A stretch of DNA of 27,644 nucleotides from JBOGED01 sp050743625 (GTDB taxonomy: Bacteria > Actinomycetota > Nitriliruptoria > Euzebyales > Egibacteraceae). The notes under the pieces were generated by a model. It had not been told where the DNA came from, made no database searches, and saw nothing but the letters and a program-made list of their open reading frames with translations. Location of the stretch: the NCBI GenBank assembly GCA_050743625.1, contig JBOGED010000436.1, positions 1 to 27,644 on the forward strand. Direction: 5' to 3'. A program made the translations under genes and the position numbers. This document shows, piece by piece, positions 6,422 to 12,850 of the stretch. Position 1 is the stretch's first letter. The number at the start of each line of letters is the position of its first letter.

Positions 6422-7456
6422 TTATGCGGCCAGGTCTGATCCTATCTGCTCGGCACCGTAGTGTTGTTCCACTCGGACCGGGGCGAGGTAGCCGAGCATG
6501 GAATGGAGCCGCCGATGGTTGTAGTAGGTGATCCAACGGAAAACCGCCGCGCGGGGCCTGAGCGCGAGTGGCGTAGCGCGCGCGGTCACACGGCTCTACT
6601 TTCAACTTCGCGAAAAGCTTTCGGCGACCGCATTGTCCAGGCACGATCCTGCGTGTCCCATCGATCTACGGACTCCCAGCTTGTCGCAGGTACGCGCGAG
6701 ATAGTTCGGGGTGTATTGGCTGCCCCTATTGGAATGAAAGGCCGTCTCGTCCATCCGCGATCGGCCACGCGTGGCCACGGCGGCCTGCGGCGCGTCGATG
6801 ACCGGATCGGCGCACATGTGGTCATTCATCGGCCAGTCCAGCAGCCGCCGGCACGCAAGTCGAGGGTGGCCCGATACAGCCAGCCCTCGTCGGTCGGGAT
6901 GGAGGTGATATCCCGCACCAGGTGAGATCTGGTGGTCGGGGTCGAACAGCTGACCGACTAGATCCGGCGCTGTCGGCACGGCGGCGTCTTGCTCGGTGGC
7001 TGCGCCGCCGCCGCGGTGGGTGTCCGACGATGTCAGCCTCGCGCATGAGTGTTCGACCCGTTTGTGCGTGCCCCTCGGGCCGTTGCGGACCAGCTGCCGA
7101 GTGATGCGCGGGCTGCAGTATGTGCCGTCGGAGTGAATAGAGGCGGATCTCAGCCAGCAGGGCCTGTTCCTCCTGGTCACGTTGTGATGGTGCACGGCGG
7201 TGTTGTGACGCCAGGCGTAGTAGGGCGGGGTCGACACTCCGACCGCGGCGCAGGCGAGGGCTACCGGGAAGTCTTGGGCCTTCTGGTGTCGACGCAGCGG
7301 TAGCGGGTCACGGTGTCGACGTCTCTTTGACCCAGAAGGCCAATCATCGTTTGAGAAGACCGCGCAGCTGGCCGCGCGGCCCCCGGAAACCCGAAGACTG
7401 CGAGGCACCTGGCCTTCCAGTCCTTGCAAGTTATGGGCGGAGTCTGGCTGCAGCAC
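6422..7456 (-). pseudogene. IS3-family OrfB transposase, multiply frameshifted
   Basis: Pieces in different minus-strand frames reconstruct an OrfB integrase core in order: FPVALACAAVGVSTPPYYAW, SDGTYCSPRITRQLVRNG, MREADIVG, LACRRLL-WPMNDHM, FHSNRGSQYTPN, GSCLDNAVAESF, then RARYATRAQA and WITYYNHRRLHSMLGYLAPV ending at a TAA at 6422-6424. The HSDRGSQY motif has Asn in place of the catalytic Asp. At least three frame changes are present (near 7040, 6605 and 6545), with more indels likely in between. No convincing OrfA is found upstream. The copy is dead and lies inside the integrated element, between cargo and core genes. Confidence 0.85.
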
Positions 7457-7538
7457 GCGAGTGCCCGTCCTCGTCTTCGCTACCCACGTCTCCTCGGCTG
7501 AGCGTTGCCCGCGAGCGGTCGTGCTGTGTGGTTGGAGG

Positions 7539-7567
7539 TTGGTCGGATATGCTCGCGCCGATAGAGA
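7539..7567 (+). promoter_or_regulatory. Candidate promoter of the first GntR gene
   Basis: TTGGTC (7539-7544) and TAGAGA (7562-7567) are separated by 17 bases, about 30 bases before the GTG start at 7597. The match to the sigma-70 consensus is partial and no operator palindrome is obvious here. Confidence 0.3.
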
Positions 7568-7596
7568 TAGGCACGAGGTGACGAGGGGATGGGATC

Positions 7597-8343
7597 GTGA
7601 TGGGGGTGGATCGGGGGAGTGATCGGCCGGTGTATAAGCAGGTGGCGGATGGGTTGCGGGGGGCGATTCGGGGTGGGGAGTTGGCGGATGGGGCGGTGTT
7701 GGCGTCGGAGACGGAGTTGATGGAGCGGTATGGGGTGTCGCGGAACAGCGTGAGGAATGCGGTGGCGTTGTTGCGGGTGGAGGGGTTAGTGGTGACCGAG
7801 CATGGGCGCGGGACGTTCGTGCGGGCGCAGCGGCCGTTGCGTCGGCTGAGTTCGTCGCGGTACGCGAAGGCGAGATGGGAGGCGGCCGAGCAGGGGGCGC
7901 AGGCGGATCAGCAGCTCTTGAAGGTCGAGGTCGTGGATGCGCCGGAGGAGGTTGCTGAGCGGTTGGGGCTCGAGGTGGGCGAGCGGGTGGTGGTGCGCCG
8001 GCATCTGTTGTCGTTGGGTGGGGAGCCGGTGCAGCTGGCCGACAGCTCCTTCCCGCTGGACGTCGCGAAGGGCACGGCCATCGAGGAATTCGAGAGACTG
8101 GAGGGCGGGGTGCATGCGCTGCTGGAGCAGGACCTCGGGTATGAGTTGGAGCGGTTCGTGGAGGAGTTGACGTTTCGCATGCCGACGCCGGAGGAGGCGC
8201 GGCAGCTTCGGATGGGGGCGGGGGTGCCGGTAGTGCGGCTGCTGCGCACGCTGTACGACACGACGGGGCGGGCGTTGGAAGTCAGCGATTTCGTGCTGGC
8301 CGGAGACCGGCACGTGCTTGTGTACGAGGTGCCGGCGGGCTGA
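7597..8343 (+). CDS. GntR-family (HutC subfamily) transcriptional regulator
   Basis: The 248-aa protein has an N-terminal GntR winged helix-turn-helix at residues of about 10-75: DRPVYKQVADGLRGAI, then SETELMERYGVSRNSVRNAV, then RVEGLVVTEHGRGTFV. A UTRA ligand-binding domain covers about 95-245, ending VSDFVLAGDRHVLVYEV. GTG 7597 or the adjacent ATG 7600 is the start, preceded by GAGGGG. In pSAM2-type elements the GntR protein KorSA represses the activator of replication and excision, so a silencing role is expected. A paralog at 11756-12424 is clearly related. Its stop is one base from the stop of the convergent cupin gene. The ligand is unknown. Confidence 0.9.
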   Translation: MMGVDRGSDRPVYKQVADGLRGAIRGGELADGAVLASETELMERYGVSRNSVRNAVALLRVEGLVVTEHGRGTFVRAQRPLRRLSSSRYAKARWEAAEQGAQADQQLLKVEVVDAPEEVAERLGLEVGERVVVRRHLLSLGGEPVQLADSSFPLDVAKGTAIEEFERLEGGVHALLEQDLGYELERFVEELTFRMPTPEEARQLRMGAGVPVVRLLRTLYDTTGRALEVSDFVLAGDRHVLVYEVPAG

Positions 8344-8357
8344 CCTATTGGCGTAGG
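8344..8357. promoter_or_regulatory. Palindrome at the convergent GntR/cupin junction
   Basis: CCTA-TTGGCG-TAGG lies immediately after the GntR stop and inside the last codons of the cupin gene. It corresponds in position to the CTCAT-TGGC-ATGAG palindrome right after the second GntR gene (12425-12438). Different arms but kept symmetry suggest related operators, or simply a homologous 3' flank of the duplicated gene. Confidence 0.3.
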
Positions 8358-8701
8358 GAGGGCCAGCGTACGGTGATGACGACGGAGTCTTCCTCGGCTC
8401 GCCACGAGTGGTCGATGTCGGATCCCCAGATGGCGTAGTCGCCTTCGTGTTGCAGCACGACGGTCCCGACGGACAGCTCCAGGCGGAACCGGCCCTTGAC
8501 GAGCAACAGGATGGTCGTGCGTTGCTCGTCGGTGTGCCAGCCGTCGCGTCCCTCGCCTTTGGGATGGATGCCCCACTTGATCTCGACGGCGTCGCAGGCC
8601 CGTACGCCGTGCGTGCCATCGAGGAAGTGCCCGATGAGCCAGCCACGCTGATTCCCACCGTCGATGGCTGCGTTGCCCACGTGCCAGTTGTCCGCGATCA
8701 C
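8345..8701 (-). CDS. Cupin-fold small protein coupled to the XRE/Nudix-like gene
   Basis: Start GTG at 8701-8699 overlaps the stop of the upstream gene in a GTGA junction, so translation is coupled; the product is 118 aa (MIADNWHVGNAAIDGG). A single cupin beta-barrel is suggested by GWHTDEQRTTILLLVKGRFR at residues of about 50-70 and a second strand pair with YAIWGSDIDHSWRAEE near 90-105. Few of the usual metal-binding His/Glu residues are kept (one His in each motif), so a binding rather than enzymatic role is plausible. The longer in-frame start inside the neighbouring gene is unnecessary. Function in the element is unknown; its coupling suggests it assists or modulates the upstream protein. 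Confidence 0.8.
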   Translation of the reverse strand: MIADNWHVGNAAIDGGNQRGWLIGHFLDGTHGVRACDAVEIKWGIHPKGEGRDGWHTDEQRTTILLLVKGRFRLELSVGTVVLQHEGDYAIWGSDIDHSWRAEEDSVVITVRWPSLRQ

Positions 8702-10359
8702 AGCTCCACGTCGATCGTTGGGACGGCAACCCGCGATCCGGTGTCGAGTTGGCCGAGCCGTCGGAGCCCTTCGAGGAACGCGAACAGGCCCTCGTTGCTC
8801 CATCTTGGGTCAGCGGTGAGGGCTTGGAGGCCGGCGGTGTCGCGGGAGGAGTAGCTGCGGATCCGCGCGATTTCCCAGTTGGCCTGGACGTGTCCGCCGT
8901 AGCGCGCCCACCATTCCTCGTCGTCGATCACGATCAGGCAAGGGAACTCGTAGTTGCCGGTGAGCATGTTGATCCCGAAGCCGAGGCATTCGATGCGATA
9001 GGCGTCGGTTCCTCGGCGTTCGAGGAGCCAGCGCATCGGCTCGGAGAGCCGGTCGGGATGGAAGGGGTCGGCCCGTCGGTACGAGTTCTCGCTGAGGTAC
9101 TCCAGGTCATGCCGGCCGAGCAGCTCCTCCTCGAGCTCGCGTTCCAGCGAGGCCGACAACGAAGCCTCCTCGGCCAGCTCGACGGTGGGCTCGTGGAAGG
9201 CCTTAGGGACCACGGCAAGCTTGCCCGTGACGTTGAGGACTCGCGCGGAGCGTTCCTGGATCAGCAGCACGAAGTCTGGTTGACGCTGGCTGCGACGTGT
9301 ACCGCCGCGGGCGACGGCGAGGAGCGCGACGGGGCCGCCCACGCACAGCCGGTCGCTCAAGCCCAGGGCCGACGTCAGGGTGGGGAGGTAGGCGTCCCGC
9401 AACGGCAGAGGTGGGTCGATGTCCTCGAGCAGCTGAGGCCCGGCCGTCGCGAGTCGGTTGACCAGCTCGGTTTCGAGCAGGTCCATGGTGAGGGCGTAGC
9501 TGGCGAAGTCTGCTCGGGCGACGGTCGCGTCTAGCCAGTGGCGTGCGATATCGATGTCCAGCAGCCGGTAGAGCGGGTTGTTGACGAAGACCGTGTGTGA
9601 GATCTCGACGTCGGCCAATCGGAGCAGCGCCGCCTCGAGGGCGTCTCCCTCCAGCGGACGTGCCATGGGGTCGGGGGCGGCGGTGAGCCGGAATCGCTCC
9701 TGGTCGCTGGCCAACCTGACCGCCGCGTCCAACCAGGCCGGCTGGACCAGGATGCTCAGGCTGAGCGGGACATCGCCGACGCGAGCACGGTAGAAGGCTG
9801 CGCCGACATCGGCTGGGCAAGGGTCGCGGTAGTAGGTGGCCAGCGCCTGGGCGAGCTGGGCTCTGGTGACTTGGCCGCGCCGGTGAGCTTGCTCGTAGCG
9901 GATTGCGGGGGCCGCAGCTTCGAGTTTCTCGATACGGGCGGCGACTGCCTCGTAGGTCTCCTGGAAGCTGAGTTCGGAGCGGTGGGCAACCCAGGCCATG
10001 AACTCGAGCGTCCCGAGTTCACGGGCTGGTGGCCGTGGGGCGCTGGCCAGCAGCGAGGCGGCCCTGCCGGATTGGCGGCTGCTTGCGTTCGCGCGCTCTT
10101 CCCGCGTCGCGGTGTTCCATGCTGACCAAAGCGTCCACAGGGACTGACCGAACTCGGCTGCGACCTTCTGGGCGAACTGGGCACTTGGCTCGAGCGCGCC
10201 GTTGCGCACCTTATTGACGGTAGTGCGGTCGAAGCCGATGCGCTTCCCGAACCTCTCGTCCGACAGCCCGGCTGCTCGCATGCTGCAAGCAAGCTGGCTG
10301 CGGAACTCGGCGAGTAGCTCGGCCGAGCCTCGAGGCTGGTGTATCGGTGTGTCGCTCAT
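8698..10359 (-). CDS. XRE helix-turn-helix protein with Nudix-like C-terminal region (Pif-like candidate)
   Basis: The 553-aa product starts MSDTPIHQPRGSAELLAE. Residues of about 20-75 form an XRE-type helix-turn-helix (GLSDERFGKRIGFDRTTVNK and on). The middle is helical. From about 350 a Nudix-like fold appears: PDFVLLIQERSARVLNVTGK followed by a helix with LERELEEELLGR near 400-412, which resembles the REUxEExGU part of the Nudix box but lacks its leading Gly. pSAM2 encodes Pif, an immunity factor with a Nudix motif that prevents redundant transfer into cells already carrying the element; this protein is a candidate for the same job (inference). It is transcribed leftward, coupled to a cupin gene, and its promoter region carries a perfect 12-bp palindrome that may be its own operator. 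Confidence 0.8.
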   Translation of the reverse strand: MSDTPIHQPRGSAELLAEFRSQLACSMRAAGLSDERFGKRIGFDRTTVNKVRNGALEPSAQFAQKVAAEFGQSLWTLWSAWNTATREERANASSRQSGRAASLLASAPRPPARELGTLEFMAWVAHRSELSFQETYEAVAARIEKLEAAAPAIRYEQAHRRGQVTRAQLAQALATYYRDPCPADVGAAFYRARVGDVPLSLSILVQPAWLDAAVRLASDQERFRLTAAPDPMARPLEGDALEAALLRLADVEISHTVFVNNPLYRLLDIDIARHWLDATVARADFASYALTMDLLETELVNRLATAGPQLLEDIDPPLPLRDAYLPTLTSALGLSDRLCVGGPVALLAVARGGTRRSQRQPDFVLLIQERSARVLNVTGKLAVVPKAFHEPTVELAEEASLSASLERELEEELLGRHDLEYLSENSYRRADPFHPDRLSEPMRWLLERRGTDAYRIECLGFGINMLTGNYEFPCLIVIDDEEWWARYGGHVQANWEIARIRSYSSRDTAGLQALTADPRWSNEGLFAFLEGLRRLGQLDTGSRVAVPTIDVEL

Positions 10360-10375
10360 TGTCTACCGCTCAGCC

Positions 10376-10411
10376 CGACCGTGAGTGACCGTGAGCAAGA
10401 CGTGATCACGT
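10376..10411. promoter_or_regulatory. Operator candidate: 12-bp palindrome and tandem repeat
   Basis: ACGTGATCACGT at 10400-10411 is a perfect palindrome. Beside it GACCGTGAG is repeated at 10377-10385 and 10387-10395, ten bases apart. They lie just upstream of the leftward XRE/Nudix-like gene (start 10359) and within the region shared with the rightward gene at 10531. XRE proteins commonly bind such sites to regulate themselves. Confidence 0.5.
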
Positions 10412-10530
10412 AGACGTCCAAGGCTTTGACCAGTTTCCTGTACCTCAAAGGACTCGCGAGCCGTCGGCGGTCTGATGCGGGATCCATAACACAAACTTTC
10501 GAATGATAGACATCGCGCTTGGAGGGTGTC

Positions 10531-10830
10531 ATGGAGCCTCTGGTCGTCAGCTCGCGGCAGATCAGCGAGGAGGACCATCAGCTGCTCCTGATCACGGGCG
10601 CGCGTCTGGTCCAGTGGGCAGATGACCTGGCCCACCACGCGGGCGACCGCTTCCAGCCAGGGCGCATTCGGTGGAACCGCACCCTAGCCGATGACCCTGC
10701 CGAGACCGTCCGCGCCCTGGCGGCGCTGCTGGCGGAGACCGCACAGGAGCTCGGCTACCTCCGTCAGACGCTGGAGGGCGTGCGGGAACGGGCGGAACCC
10801 GCAGCCGAGCTGGTAGGCCGATCAGGGTAG
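10531..10830 (+). CDS. Small helical protein of unknown function
   Basis: ATG 10531 follows a good ribosome site (GGAGGG at 10520-10525), giving a 99-aa acidic protein, MEPLVVSSRQISEEDHQLLL onward. It is predicted to be mostly alpha-helical, with a repeated Ala/Leu/Glu pattern from residue 50 (ETVRALAALLAETAQELGYL) that could form a coiled coil. There is no membrane segment or enzyme motif. It is divergent from the XRE/Nudix-like gene and probably shares its control region. I do not recognise the family; similar short proteins occur among AICE regulatory genes. Confidence 0.7.
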   Translation: MEPLVVSSRQISEEDHQLLLITGARLVQWADDLAHHAGDRFQPGRIRWNRTLADDPAETVRALAALLAETAQELGYLRQTLEGVRERAEPAAELVGRSG

Positions 10831-10863
10831 AGGCGGCGAGATGCACAACGGAGCCGGAGCAAG

Positions 10864-10880
10864 GCCTCGTGTAGCGAGGC
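10864..10880 (+). terminator. Short stem-loop between the small helical gene and the XRE gene
   Basis: GCCTCG (10864-10869), loop TGTAG and CGAGGC (10875-10880) form a perfect six-base stem about 35 bases after the stop at 10830. There is no U tract, so termination is uncertain. Confidence 0.3.
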
Positions 10881-10938
10881 GCTGCCGGGCCGACTCGTTG
10901 GAGTGAGCTGTTGGTCCTGGCGGCGAAGTCTGTCCCAT

Positions 10939-10960
10939 CTCATTGGTATGTACCTTTGAG
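10939..10960. promoter_or_regulatory. 22-bp near-perfect palindrome upstream of the small XRE gene
   Basis: The arms are CTCA, GGTA on the left and TACC, TGAG on the right, with 2-base gaps between. It begins CTCATTGG, the same start as the palindromes at the core promoter (12425-12438 and, with one change, 12468-12481). It lies about 55 bases before the GTG at 11017 and is a good operator candidate for an element regulator. Confidence 0.55.
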
Positions 10961-11016
10961 ATAGTCGCGCCGGGGTTGAGAGCATTCGTTGCAGTCGGTG
11001 AGAGGCGGAGGTTGGT

Positions 11017-11298
11017 GTGGCGGCTGGTGTCCCGATCCATGGCAAGGTCCTGGCCGAGTTGCGGCACCTCAGGGGGTTGACGCAGGAGGATGTCGAGTTT
11101 GCTTGCCAGCATCGCGAGGGCGTCAAGGTGGCCCGTGAGGAGATGTCGGCCTACGAGCGGGGAGTTGCCTGCCCGACGCTGGTGAAGCTGCACGCGATCG
11201 TCAGCGTGCTGGCTGTCGAGGTGGGGTCGGCGGAATGGCGGGCGCTGATCCACACGCCGACGTTGGACGGGCTGCTGGACACGCGTCGCTCTGGGTGA
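11017..11298 (+). CDS. Small XRE-family regulator
   Basis: GTG 11017 lies shortly after a GGCGGAGG ribosome site. The 93-aa protein carries a helix-turn-helix, VLAELRHLRGLTQEDVEFAC at residues of about 10-30, then the recognition-helix side SAYERGVACPTLVKLHAIVS. The family binds DNA as a dimer and usually acts as a repressor. It is short, with no extra domain beyond a C-terminal tail ending LLDTRRSG. A 22-bp palindrome sits directly upstream and may be its own or a GntR operator. It lies in the regulatory block ahead of whiB and the second GntR gene, all on the plus strand. Confidence 0.82.
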   Translation: MAAGVPIHGKVLAELRHLRGLTQEDVEFACQHREGVKVAREEMSAYERGVACPTLVKLHAIVSVLAVEVGSAEWRALIHTPTLDGLLDTRRSG

Positions 11299-11396
11299 TC
11301 CTGCGCTGATCTGACCAGGTCCGTGAGCCCTCTGTGTGGCTTCTGTATGGCTCGTGGAGCACTGAGCCGGTGGTGTGGAGGATCCGGGGTAGGTCT

Positions 11397-11426
11397 CGGT
11401 CCGGCGTGCTGAGCGCCGTCGGACCG
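11397..11426 (+). promoter_or_regulatory. Stem-loop in the leader of the WhiB gene
   Basis: CGGTCCG (11397-11403) pairs with CGGACCG (11420-11426), and an inner CGGCG/CGCCG can extend the stem. It ends 35 bases before the WhiB start, so it may terminate transcription from upstream or shape the leader. No U tract follows. Confidence 0.35.
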
Positions 11427-11460
11427 GGACGCCACTCCTGCCCCCGGAGGATTCATAGTC

Positions 11461-11736
11461 GTGTCCGCTCATTCACGTGCTCGACGCGATTGGCGGGATC
11501 GCGCCTCCTGCCTGGACGAGGATCCGGAGCTCTTCTTCCCGATCGGGACGACCGGCCCGGCGGTCGAGCAGATCGATCAGGCGAAGGCGGTATGCGCCCG
11601 CTGCGAGGTGCGCGGCGAGTGCCTCGAGTGGGCATTACAGACGCGGCAGGACGCGGGAGTGTGGGGCGGCATGACGGAGGACGAGCGACGCGCGTTCCGA
11701 CGGAGCCGACAACGCAAGAGGCGGGGTGCGGGCTGA
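11461..11736 (+). CDS. WhiB-family (Wbl) iron-sulfur transcription factor
   Basis: GTG 11461 is preceded by GGAGG at 11446-11450. The 91-aa product has the four cysteines of the family (C17, C45, C48, C54, with CARCEVRGEC as the central block), which bind a [4Fe-4S] cluster. The GVWGG turn at 66-70 and a basic tail (RRSRQRKRRGAG) for DNA contact follow. Wbl proteins act with sigma-A region 4 in actinobacteria. Mobile elements and phages often carry a copy to influence host transcription. The second GntR gene begins just after its stop (or overlaps it if the earlier GTG at 11726 is used), implying joint expression. Confidence 0.93.
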   Translation: MSAHSRARRDWRDRASCLDEDPELFFPIGTTGPAVEQIDQAKAVCARCEVRGECLEWALQTRQDAGVWGGMTEDERRAFRRSRQRKRRGAG

Positions 11737-11755
11737 GGCGGGACGGGAAATCCCG

Positions 11756-12424
11756 GTGGAGATTGACCGCACAAGCGACCGGCCCGTGTACAAGCAGGTC
11801 GCGGACGCGCTCCGTGGGGCGATCCGCAGCGGCGAGCTGAGGGATGGGGAGCGGTTGCCGTCCGAGACGGAGTTGACGGCGCGGTATGGCGTCTCTCGCA
11901 ACAGTGTCCGGACCGCGATAGGCCTTCTGCGCCTCGAGGGATTGGTCGCCACTGAGCATGGGCGCGGGTCGTTCGTCCGGGTGCGCCGCCTGTTACGGCG
12001 GCTCAGCTCATCGTCGTACCCGACGGTGTGTCAGACAGGGAGTGCAGATGCGGATGAGCAACTTCTCCGCATCGAGGTCGTGCGCCCGCCGGACGAGGTG
12101 GCAGACCGACTCGGATTGCCAGCGAGACAACACGCGGTTGTGCGCCGGCACGTGCTCATGCTGGGCGGGGAGCCGGTGGCATTCGCGGATCGTTACGTAC
12201 CGCTCAACTCGGTGGAGCCGACACGGCCGGAGCGTCGTGTGGACGAAGTGACGTTGCGGATGCCCAGCCCGGAGGAGATGCGGCGGCTCAGGATGAGCGA
12301 GGGCGTACCGGTTGTGCGGGTGCTGCGCACACATTACGACTGCAGTGGGGCCGCGGTGCAGGTCAGTGACCTGTTGTTAGTGGGGGACCGGCATGTGCTC
12401 GTGTACGAGATGCCAGCACATTGA
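11756..12424 (+). CDS. GntR-family regulator with shortened UTRA domain (KorSA-like candidate)
   Basis: The GTG at 11756 yields MEIDRTSDRPVYKQVADALR, matching the start of the first paralog; an earlier GTG at 11726 overlaps whiB. The winged helix-turn-helix (SETELTARYGVSRNSVRTAI) is intact. In the UTRA part, after AFADRYVPLNSVEP the protein goes almost directly to RRVDEVTLRMPSPEEM. The paralog has about 25 more residues here (from FERLEGG to ELERF), so part of the effector pocket is missing. The end VSDLLLVGDRHVLVYEM is conserved. It is placed directly before the transfer-replication operon, whose promoter is flanked by palindromes, so it is the best candidate for the repressor that keeps the element silent. 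The 222-aa product may no longer respond to a small molecule. Confidence 0.9.
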   Translation: MEIDRTSDRPVYKQVADALRGAIRSGELRDGERLPSETELTARYGVSRNSVRTAIGLLRLEGLVATEHGRGSFVRVRRLLRRLSSSSYPTVCQTGSADADEQLLRIEVVRPPDEVADRLGLPARQHAVVRRHVLMLGGEPVAFADRYVPLNSVEPTRPERRVDEVTLRMPSPEEMRRLRMSEGVPVVRVLRTHYDCSGAAVQVSDLLLVGDRHVLVYEMPAH

Positions 12425-12481
12425 CTCATTGGCATGAGAAGTTGACGAACGCCGTCGACGCGACTAGCTTATTGGTACGAG
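12425..12481 (+). promoter_or_regulatory. Promoter of the transfer-replication operon with two operator-like repeats
   Basis: TTGACG (12442-12447), a 17-base spacer and TAGCTT (12465-12470) form a good sigma-70-type promoter. It is bracketed by two related 14-mers: CTCATTGGCATGAG (12425-12438), a perfect inverted repeat ahead of the -35, and CTTATTGGTACGAG (12468-12481), over the end of the -10 and the start site. This is a typical arrangement for repression by the GntR protein encoded just upstream. Confidence 0.65.
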
Positions 12482-12511
12482 GGTATGTCACATCTATCGG
12501 GGGGAGCTGCT

Positions 12512-12850
12512 GTGAAGCTGAAGATCGACACGTCCGACCTGACGTTCCTGCTCGTGACTGCGCCGATGCCAGTGCGGGACTTCGACACCGGGCAGGCGAA
12601 GCGGGAAGACGGGGTGCCGCTGTTCTCCGTGCGTCTGGTCGCGATGGGTACGGGCGAGGCCGAGATCATCAACGTCAAGGTTCCCGGCGAGCCGGTGGGG
12701 CTGGTGCCTGGACAACAGGTCGTGCTCGTCGAGTTGACCGCGCAGCCGTGGAGCATTGGTGACAAGTCTGGGGTGGCGTTCCGCGCCTTGGGCATCGACT
12801 CCGCCGCCGTGCGTGTGCGTAGCGGCGCGAGGGTTGAGGAAGCCCGATGA
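12512..12850 (+). CDS. Small conserved AICE protein, first gene of the transfer-replication operon
   Basis: GTG 12512 follows GGGGGAG at 12499-12505 with six bases spacing; the in-frame ATG at 12485 lies too close to the promoter. The 112-aa product, MKLKIDTSDLTFLLVTAPMP and on, is rich in beta strands (LFSVRLVAMG, GQQVVLVELTAQPWSI, SGVAFRALGI) with no membrane segment or catalytic motif. An OB-like barrel is possible. Proteins of this kind often stand directly before the FtsK-like gene in streptomycete AICEs. By position it corresponds to the KorSA-controlled activator gene (pra) of pSAM2, but sequence homology is not shown. Its stop overlaps the next start as ATGA, so translation is coupled. 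Confidence 0.82.
   Translation: MKLKIDTSDLTFLLVTAPMPVRDFDTGQAKREDGVPLFSVRLVAMGTGEAEIINVKVPGEPVGLVPGQQVVLVELTAQPWSIGDKSGVAFRALGIDSAAVRVRSGARVEEAR

Noticed and set aside
12421..12762. Plus-strand frame starting MTHWHEKLTNAVD
   Set aside because: It runs through the promoter and operators and is a shadow of the small AICE gene in another frame.
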